From: Aquificaceae bacterium
Lineage (GTDB): Bacteria > Aquificota > Aquificia > Aquificales > Aquificaceae
Length of the DNA: 11,298 bases
Assembly: GCA_015490115.1 (NCBI GenBank)
Contig: WFYM01000017.1
Location: forward strand, 1-11,298
Direction: 5' to 3'
The position numbers and the translations under genes were made by a program. How positions within the stretch are numbered: the first letter of the stretch is position 1; every line of letters starts with the position of its first letter. Below, in pieces: positions 6,874 to 11,298 of this stretch. Under the pieces are notes generated by a model, which worked only from the letters and a program-made list of their open reading frames with translations, was not told the DNA's origin and ran no database searches.

Positions 6874-8412
6874 ATGATTATAGACATGCGAAGGAGACCG
6901 GTTCTCGTCGTCAACTTCGGCTCCCAGTATGTCCAGCTGATAGCGAGGAGGGTGAGGGAACTCGGCGTCTACAGCGAGATAGTTCACTGGAAGGACATCC
7001 TGAGAACCGTTGAGGAGAAGGACCCTTACTGCCTGATATTCTCAGGGGGTCCAGCCTCCGTTTACGAAGAGGGCGCTCCCCTTCCCGACGGGAGGGTATA
7101 CGACCTTGGCATACCCATACTCGGGATATGTTACGGTCTTCAAGTTATAGTTCACCAGCTCGGTGGAAAGGTGGAAAGGGCTAAGAAGCAAGAATACGGA
7201 AGGGCGAAGCTGAAGGTAGTCTCTAAAGATCCCCTCTTCGAAGGGATACCAGCCGAGTTCGACGTTTGGATGAGCCACGCGGACAGGGTATCCACACTTC
7301 CCGAGGGCTTCGAGAGGATCGCTGTCTCCGAAAACTCCCCTTACGCGGTCGTGAAGAGGGGGAAAATTTACGGCGTCCAGTTCCACCCCGAGGTCACCCA
7401 CACAGCCTACGGGAGGGAGATCCTTTCCAACTTCCTCTTTAGGGTATGCAAAGCTGAAAAGAACTGGGACATGGGAAACTTCGTTGAGGAGAAGGTGGAG
7501 GAGATAAGGGAGAGGGTCGGGAGGGCTAAGGTCGTCGCCGCCATCTCAGGGGGTGTGGACTCGACCGTCGCCTCCCTTCTCGTTTACAGGGCTGTGGGTG
7601 ACAGGCTCCACTGCTTCTTCATAGACCACGGACTTCTGAGGCTGGGAGAGAGGGAAGAGGTGGAAAGGAACTTAAAGAAGCTCGGTCTTCCCTTTAAAGT
7701 GGTGGAGGCTGGTGATGAGTTCCTGAGGAGGCTGAAGGGCGTTGAGGACCCGGAGGAGAAGAGGAGGATAGTCGGGAACACCTTCGTCGAGGTCTTCGAG
7801 AGGGAAGCCGGGAAGATAAAGGGAGCCGAGTTTTTACTTCAGGGGACTTTATATCCGGACGTTGTGGAGAGTGCTGGGATAGCTGGGTCCGCCAAGATAA
7901 AGACACACCACAACGTGGGAGGTCTCCCCGAGAGGATGAAGCTGAAGCTCCTCGAACCTTTGAGGGAACTCTTCAAAGACGAAGTCAGGAAAATAGGCAA
8001 GATCCTCGGAGTTCCCGAAGAGATCCTAAAGAGGCACCCCTTCCCCGGTCCCGGACTCGCGGTCAGGATAGTGGGTGAGGTAACTCGGGAGAACCTCGAG
8101 ATCCTGAGGAGGGCGGACCGCATATTCATAGAAGAGCTGAAAAGGAGCGGTCTCTACGACAAGGTCTGGCAAGCTTTCGCCGTTTTACTCCCTATAAGGA
8201 CAGTGGGTGTTATGGGGGACGCGAGGACCTACGAGAAGGTTATAGCTCTGAGGGCTGTGGAGAGCGTAGACGGGATGACGGCGGACTGGTTCAGGTTTCC
8301 CCACGACTTCCTCGACAGGGTCATGAGGAGGATAGTGAGCGAGGTGGAGGGTGTAAACAGGGTGGTCTACGACATATCCTCAAAGCCGCCCTCGACGATA
8401 GAGTGGGAGTGA
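6874..8412 (+). CDS. guaA: GMP synthase (glutamine-hydrolysing)
   Basis: A 512-residue cytoplasmic enzyme that converts XMP, ATP and glutamine to GMP. The N-terminal class I glutamine amidotransferase domain has the nucleophile Cys86 in GICYGLQ and the His171/Glu173 pair in FHPEVTH. The ATP pyrophosphatase domain starts with the PP-loop SGGVDST at 225-231. The C-terminal dimerisation domain has HPFPGPGLAVRI and ends SKPPSTIEWE as is usual. Length is close to the typical 510-525. The ATG at 6874 lies 7 bases after the rsmG stop. An in-frame ATG at 6886 (MRRRPVLVVNFG) is also plausible, and a frame open further upstream into rsmG is not needed. No clear ribosome site precedes either. The stop abuts the stop of the leftward lipoprotein gene. 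Confidence 0.95.
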   Translation: MIIDMRRRPVLVVNFGSQYVQLIARRVRELGVYSEIVHWKDILRTVEEKDPYCLIFSGGPASVYEEGAPLPDGRVYDLGIPILGICYGLQVIVHQLGGKVERAKKQEYGRAKLKVVSKDPLFEGIPAEFDVWMSHADRVSTLPEGFERIAVSENSPYAVVKRGKIYGVQFHPEVTHTAYGREILSNFLFRVCKAEKNWDMGNFVEEKVEEIRERVGRAKVVAAISGGVDSTVASLLVYRAVGDRLHCFFIDHGLLRLGEREEVERNLKKLGLPFKVVEAGDEFLRRLKGVEDPEEKRRIVGNTFVEVFEREAGKIKGAEFLLQGTLYPDVVESAGIAGSAKIKTHHNVGGLPERMKLKLLEPLRELFKDEVRKIGKILGVPEEILKRHPFPGPGLAVRIVGEVTRENLEILRRADRIFIEELKRSGLYDKVWQAFAVLLPIRTVGVMGDARTYEKVIALRAVESVDGMTADWFRFPHDFLDRVMRRIVSEVEGVNRVVYDISSKPPSTIEWE

Positions 8413-8417
8413 TCACT
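8408..8417. repeat. 10-bp palindrome joining two convergent stop codons
   Basis: AGTGATCACT is a perfect palindrome in which TGA (8410-8412) ends guaA on the plus strand and the next three bases encode TGA on the minus strand for the lipoprotein gene. The genes therefore meet with no intergenic base. There is no GC-rich hairpin plus T-tract here. Confidence 0.7.
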
Positions 8418-8991
8418 TAGGCGGACACTTGGGGGACCTCGGTCTGTCCTTGAACTTAAGGTCCCAAGCTATAGCCTCCTTGACAGCCCTGTCCTTCTCC
8501 TCCTCGGTCAGCTTCACCTTGTACTTTAGAAGGGTTCCTTGAGTCAGGATCCACGGGTCGTCTCCTATCTTTTCCCTGTTGAGTTCGTATATGGCGGGCC
8601 AGTAGAGGGAGTTCCCGTATACCTTCTCCGATATGTCCCAGAGGGTATCGCACCACCCAACCTTCCACACCTTATACTCGAGAGCCAAACCTACAACGAC
8701 TTCCTTCTTTTCCTCTTCCGCAGGTGCTGGGGGAGGGGGAGGTGTATGGATCTCTTTGTTCGCTATGTGTCTTTCGAGCTTCTCCTTTGCGGATTCGAGT
8801 ATGCTCCTCGCCTCACCGAGTATACCCCTCGTCTCCTCCAAGTTCCTCCTCGCCTCTTCGAGGTTCCTCTTCGGGACCTCAGTTTCCTTTTCGACCTCCT
8901 CGAGGGCTGACTTCGTAGCGCAGGATTGGTTCGCGATGAAGGCACCAGATACTACTAACAGCGGGAGGATCGCCACCAGCTCCCTTCTCAT
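8413..8991 (-). CDS. Coiled-coil LysM lipoprotein, probable envelope tether
   Basis: A 192-residue predicted lipoprotein. A positively charged start and hydrophobic core lead to Cys24 within NQSCATKS, a weak lipobox. Residues 30-75 form a coiled coil with leucine at exact seven-residue steps (44, 51, 58, 65, 72) and repeats of the LEEARRN type. It ends in an IHT motif, and a proline-rich linker (PPPPPAPAEEE) follows. Residues 106-158 form a LysM domain with the usual DTLWDISEKVYGN, W/YW and ILTQGTLLKYK elements. LysM domains bind peptidoglycan, so the likely role is to link a lipid-anchored rod to the wall; this is inference. Cys114 in the LysM and Cys190 near the end could pair. It lies 15 bases downstream of the paralogous short lipoprotein, with GGAGGG at 8998-9003 as ribosome site. 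The domain layout is clear; no named orthologue is recognised. Confidence 0.85.
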   Translation of the reverse strand: MRRELVAILPLLVVSGAFIANQSCATKSALEEVEKETEVPKRNLEEARRNLEETRGILGEARSILESAKEKLERHIANKEIHTPPPPPAPAEEEKKEVVVGLALEYKVWKVGWCDTLWDISEKVYGNSLYWPAIYELNREKIGDDPWILTQGTLLKYKVKLTEEEKDRAVKEAIAWDLKFKDRPRSPKCPPK

Positions 8992-9006
8992 CCTCTTCCC
9001 TCCTGA

Positions 9007-9261
9007 TCACTTTGTGTAGTGGATGCTCGTGTCGCTCGCGTGCTCCTCCACCTTCCTGCTTATCTCCTCAGCGAGCCTCCTTATCTCCTCAGCCTCACTC
9101 TTTAACTGAGCTGTCTCCTCTTTTACCTGCTGAGTCTCCTTCTTGAGGGCTTCGATCTCGGACCTTAGGGCTTCGAGATCCGACTTCGTGGCGCAGGACT
9201 GGAGGAAAAGGATACCTGTCCCGAGGACTGCCGCCGAGAGGAAGTGAGTGGGCTTTTTCAT
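9007..9261 (-). CDS. Small Lpp-like coiled-coil lipoprotein
   Basis: An 84-residue predicted lipoprotein. MKK and a hydrophobic core precede the lipobox LQSC, with Cys23 to be lipidated; the mature chain has about 62 residues. From Leu29 every a/d position fits one unbroken heptad register: 29, 32, 36, 39, 43, 46, 50, 53, 57, 60, 64, 67, 71. Most of these residues are hydrophobic, with threonine or alanine at the rest. The chain ends IHYTK with a C-terminal lysine. Size, heptad rod and terminal lysine are those of Braun's lipoprotein Lpp, where the lysine is joined to peptidoglycan, though I see no clear sequence identity to Lpp. The QSCATKS start and the HxxxxxIH end of the module recur in the downstream LysM lipoprotein, so the two are paralogues. 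A strong GGAGGG (9268-9273) precedes the ATG by 6 bases. Confidence 0.8.
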   Translation of the reverse strand: MKKPTHFLSAAVLGTGILFLQSCATKSDLEALRSEIEALKKETQQVKEETAQLKSEAEEIRRLAEEISRKVEEHASDTSIHYTK

Positions 9262-9295
9262 ATCCGTCCCTCCTTCGGTCTGATTAGTCGTTTAC

Positions 9296-9301
9296 TATAA
9301 T
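9296..9301 (+). promoter_or_regulatory. -10 box of carB1
   Basis: A consensus TATAAT ends 10 bases before the carB1 ATG. No strong -35 is visible. The expected transcription start would be only a few bases before the ATG, and no ribosome binding site is present between the two, so the message is probably leaderless or nearly so. Confidence 0.55.
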
Positions 9302-9302
9302 A
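9297..9302 (-). promoter_or_regulatory. Possible divergent -10 box for the lipoprotein pair
   Basis: Read on the minus strand this is TATTAT, and it overlaps the carB1 -10 almost completely. A start about seven bases further would leave a leader of roughly 29 bases containing the strong GGAGGG site of the first lipoprotein gene. No convincing -35 is seen; it would lie inside the start of carB1. Confidence 0.35.
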
Positions 9303-9311
9303 TCATTTTTA

Positions 9312-10982
9312 ATGCCAAAAAGAAAGGACCTGAAGAAGATATTGATAATAGGTTCGGGTCCTATAGTCATAGGTCAAGCTGCCGAGTTCGACTACTCAGG
9401 GACCCAAGCCTGCAAAGCTCTAAAGCAAGAGGGTTTCGAGGTTGTCCTCGTAAACTCAAACCCCGCTACCATAATGACCGATCCGGAGATAGCGGACAGG
9501 ACCTACATAGAGCCTTTAGTTCCGGAAGTTTTGGAGCAGATCATAAAGGTGGAGAGACCCGACGCCCTTCTTCCGACTTTGGGTGGTCAGACAGCCCTCA
9601 ACTTGGCTGTTCAGCTCTACGAGGAGGGTGTCCTCGAAAGATACGGTGTTGAGATGATAGGGGCGAGCTACGAAGCTATAAGGAAGGGTGAGGACAGGGA
9701 CCTCTTCAGGAAGGCTATGAAAAACATAGGTCTCAAGGTCCCGGAGAGCGTCGTCGTCTCCTCCGAGGAGGAGGGTATCGAAGCTGTAAAGAAGATAGGT
9801 CTTCCCGTGATACTGAGACCGGCCTTTACCCTCGGAGGGACGGGTGGATCGATAGCTTACAACATGGAGGAGTTCAAGGAGAAGCTCAGCGTAGCCCTCA
9901 GGACCTCTCCCATACGTCAGGTTCTCCTCGACAGGTCCCTGATAGGTTGGAAGGAGTTCGAGTTCGAGGTGATAAGGGACAGGGCGGACAACGTGATAAT
10001 AGTCTGCTCCATAGAGAACTTCGACCCTATGGGTGTCCACACGGGAGACTCCATAACGGTCGCACCAGCCCAGACCCTCACCGACAAGGAGTATCAGATC
10101 TTGAGGGACGCTGCCATAGCTGTCATCAGGGAGATAGGTGTGGACACGGGTGGATCTAACATACAGTTCGCGGTAAGTCCCGAAAACGGAGACTTCTACG
10201 TGATAGAGATGAACCCGAGGGTGTCGAGATCCTCCGCCCTCGCCTCCAAAGCTACCGGATTCCCGATAGCTAAGGTAGCTGCGAAGCTCGCCGTCGGCTA
10301 CACCCTCGACGAGCTGAAGAACGACATAACCAAGTTCACACCCGCCTCCTTCGAACCCTCCATAGACTACGTCGTCGTCAAGATACCGAGGTTCGACTTC
10401 AAGAAGTTTCCGGAGGCTGACAGGACCCTCACAACCATGATGAAGTCCGTCGGAGAAGTTATGGCTATAGGAAGGACTTTCAAGGAAGCCCTCTTGAAAG
10501 CCGTAAGGAGTCTCGAACTCGACCGCTACGGTCTCTCCTTCCCGAGGATCACCTGCTCTGACAGGGACCTTATAAAGGGTCTCAGGGTCCCCAACGAGGA
10601 CAGGCTCTGGTATATAGCGGAAGCGATAAGGAGAGGTTTCTCAATCGAGGAGATATACGAATACACGAAGATAGACCCTTGGTTCCTCTTCAACATAGAG
10701 GAGATAGTAAAGTTCGAGGAGGTCTTGAAGAGTTCCGATCTCGACGAGGAGACACTGAGGAGGGCTAAGGAACTCGGCTACGCGGACAGGGAGATAGCCA
10801 AGATAAAGGGGATGTCTGAAAAGGAGGTGAGGGAGCTGAGGAAAAAATTCGGCATAAGACCGGCGTTCAAGGGTGTCGACACCTGTGCGGGGGAGTTCGT
10901 AGCCTACACACCCTACTACTACTCCTCTTACGAGAGACCCTACTACACGGTGGAGGGGGAAATGCTCCTCGACGAAGATTAA
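9312..10982 (+). CDS. carB1: Carbamoyl-phosphate synthetase large subunit, N-terminal half (split carB)
   Basis: A 556-residue protein equal to the first half of CarB. That half activates bicarbonate with ATP to carboxyphosphate, which then reacts with ammonia from the glutaminase subunit on the way to arginine and pyrimidines. The ATP-grasp domain is intact: RPAFTLGGTGGSI, then VIRDRADN and CSIENFDPMGVHTGDS. Glu299, Asn301 and Arg303 in VIEMNPRVSRSSA fall at the same numbers as in Escherichia coli CarB. The oligomerisation region follows and the protein ends just after VDTCAGEF and AYTPYYYSSYE, with a short acidic tail (MLLDED). In a fused CarB the second ATP-grasp domain would begin here. 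The break is at a domain border with a proper stop, so this is a natural split as in Aquifex aeolicus, not a truncation. The C-terminal half is not downstream; rpiB is. Confidence 0.95.
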   Translation: MPKRKDLKKILIIGSGPIVIGQAAEFDYSGTQACKALKQEGFEVVLVNSNPATIMTDPEIADRTYIEPLVPEVLEQIIKVERPDALLPTLGGQTALNLAVQLYEEGVLERYGVEMIGASYEAIRKGEDRDLFRKAMKNIGLKVPESVVVSSEEEGIEAVKKIGLPVILRPAFTLGGTGGSIAYNMEEFKEKLSVALRTSPIRQVLLDRSLIGWKEFEFEVIRDRADNVIIVCSIENFDPMGVHTGDSITVAPAQTLTDKEYQILRDAAIAVIREIGVDTGGSNIQFAVSPENGDFYVIEMNPRVSRSSALASKATGFPIAKVAAKLAVGYTLDELKNDITKFTPASFEPSIDYVVVKIPRFDFKKFPEADRTLTTMMKSVGEVMAIGRTFKEALLKAVRSLELDRYGLSFPRITCSDRDLIKGLRVPNEDRLWYIAEAIRRGFSIEEIYEYTKIDPWFLFNIEEIVKFEEVLKSSDLDEETLRRAKELGYADREIAKIKGMSEKEVRELRKKFGIRPAFKGVDTCAGEFVAYTPYYYSSYERPYYTVEGEMLLDED

Positions 10983-11014
10983 AATTATGAGGTTAGGGAA
11001 CATTATAATTTTAA
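10979..11014. repeat. AT-only inverted repeat over the carB1-rpiB junction
   Basis: TTAAAATTAT (10979-10988) and ATAATTTTAA (11005-11014) are perfect 10-bp inverted arms separated by 16 bases. The left arm includes the carB1 stop; the right arm contains nearly all of the rpiB -10 box. It could be an operator. A terminator is less likely, because the stem has no G-C pair and no T-tract follows. Confidence 0.5.
11004..11009 (+). promoter_or_regulatory. -10 box of rpiB
   Basis: A consensus TATAAT ends 12 bases before the rpiB ATG, inside the right arm of the inverted repeat. There is no clear -35 and no Shine-Dalgarno sequence, as for carB1. Confidence 0.5.
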
Positions 11015-11021
11015 ACGGGAA

Positions 11022-11298
11022 ATGAAAGTAGCTATAGGCTCGGACCACGCGGGATACCACCTGAAGGAGAGGATAAAGGAGTTCCTGATCTCGAAGGGCT
11101 ATCAGGTCATAGACTTCGGAACGGACTCGGAGGACTCGACCCACTATCCCATCTTCGCAAGGGACGTCGCCTTAGCGGTCCAGAGGGGGGAGGCGGACAG
11201 GGGTATACTCGTCTGCGGGACCGGGATAGGGATGTCCATAACGGCGAACAAGTTCAAAGGGATAAGGGCAGCCCTTTGTCTCAACGAGTATATGGCGA
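11022..11298 (+). CDS. rpiB: Ribose-5-phosphate isomerase B (3' end outside the window)
   Basis: The frame from the ATG at 11022 is open to the window edge, giving 92 complete codons of a protein of about 145-150. It opens MKVAIGSDHAGYHLK with the family's Asp8-His9 pair and has GILVCGTGIGMSITANK at 61-77, where Cys65 is the expected catalytic base of RpiB. ALCLNEY near the break is also typical. RpiB interconverts ribose 5-phosphate and ribulose 5-phosphate in the pentose phosphate pathway, supplying ribose for the nucleotide routes represented by pyrF, guaA and carB1. LacA/RpiB proteins share this fold, but the gene context favours RpiB. The gap to carB1 is 39 bases and holds its own -10 box. 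Confidence 0.93.
   Translation, partial: MKVAIGSDHAGYHLKERIKEFLISKGYQVIDFGTDSEDSTHYPIFARDVALAVQRGEADRGILVCGTGIGMSITANKFKGIRAALCLNEYMA

Noticed and set aside
8423..8449. Hairpin GGACA...TGTCC just after guaA as a terminator
   Set aside because: Only five pairs with a 17-base loop and no T-tract; it also lies inside the lipoprotein coding sequence.
8726..8743. G-rich tract as a regulatory or quadruplex element
   Set aside because: It is explained by the run of proline codons in the linker of the LysM lipoprotein read on the other strand.
8539..9019. Plus-strand open frames opposite the two lipoprotein genes
   Set aside because: The minus-strand frames have lipoboxes, heptads, LysM and strong ribosome sites. 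The plus-strand translations are low-complexity Ser/Pro/Leu runs that mirror the coiled-coil repeats.
9262..9311. Pyrimidine- or arginine-responsive leader or riboswitch ahead of carB1
   Set aside because: Only about ten bases separate the -10 box from the ATG, leaving no room for a leader RNA.
10983..11021. carB1 terminator in the carB1-rpiB gap
   Set aside because: The only stem there is all A-T with a 16-base loop and no following T-run, which is a poor intrinsic terminator, especially at high temperature.
1..11298. tRNA, rRNA, CRISPR array, insertion sequence or prophage genes
   Set aside because: No cloverleaf-like segment, no regularly spaced direct repeats, no transposase or integrase frame and no terminal inverted repeats were seen; the window is almost entirely ordinary coding sequence.

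Overview
The window looks like chromosomal DNA from a thermophilic bacterium of the Aquificota, closest in style to Aquificaceae. Three things point there. The large subunit of carbamoyl-phosphate synthetase is encoded as a separate N-terminal half, a split known from Aquifex aeolicus. The 3-dehydroquinate synthase is the archaeal-type class II enzyme, which is also found in this phylum. Genes of unrelated pathways are packed end to end. Codon use (AGG for Arg, ATA for Ile, AAG for Lys, CTC for Leu) is uniform throughout. I see no mobile element, tRNA, rRNA or CRISPR array. The lineage is an inference from gene content, not from a marker gene.

Layout. Positions 1-249 hold the first 18 codons of a leftward gene and a start-less leftward ORF of 50 codons that looks like a gene remnant. 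From 250 to 8412 nine rightward genes follow with gaps of at most 12 bases or with overlaps: class II 3-dehydroquinate synthase; a complete branched-chain-amino-acid-type ABC importer (binding protein, two permeases, two ATPases); pyrF; rsmG; guaA. The run mixes shikimate synthesis, amino acid uptake, pyrimidine synthesis, 16S rRNA methylation and GMP synthesis. guaA then meets, stop codon against stop codon, a leftward pair of small lipoproteins (8413-9261). A 50-bp divergent region separates these from carB1 (9312-10982), which is followed by the start of rpiB (11022 to the window edge).

Most distinctive content. (1) The two lipoproteins are paralogues. The short one is built like Braun's lipoprotein Lpp: lipobox, six uninterrupted heptads, C-terminal lysine. 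The longer one carries the same module, then a proline-rich linker and a LysM peptidoglycan-binding domain. Together they look like a two-part outer-membrane-to-peptidoglycan tether. (2) Genes that would open a transcript (class II DHQ synthase, carB1, rpiB, possibly pyrF and the leftward gene at the left edge) have a -10-like hexamer only about 5-12 bases before the start codon and no Shine-Dalgarno sequence, suggesting leaderless initiation. Several promoter-distal genes, above all the binding-protein gene and the two lipoproteins, have strong GGAGG sites instead. (3) A perfect 10-bp AT-only inverted repeat overlaps the rpiB -10 box. (4) The C-terminal half of carB is not next to the N-terminal half.
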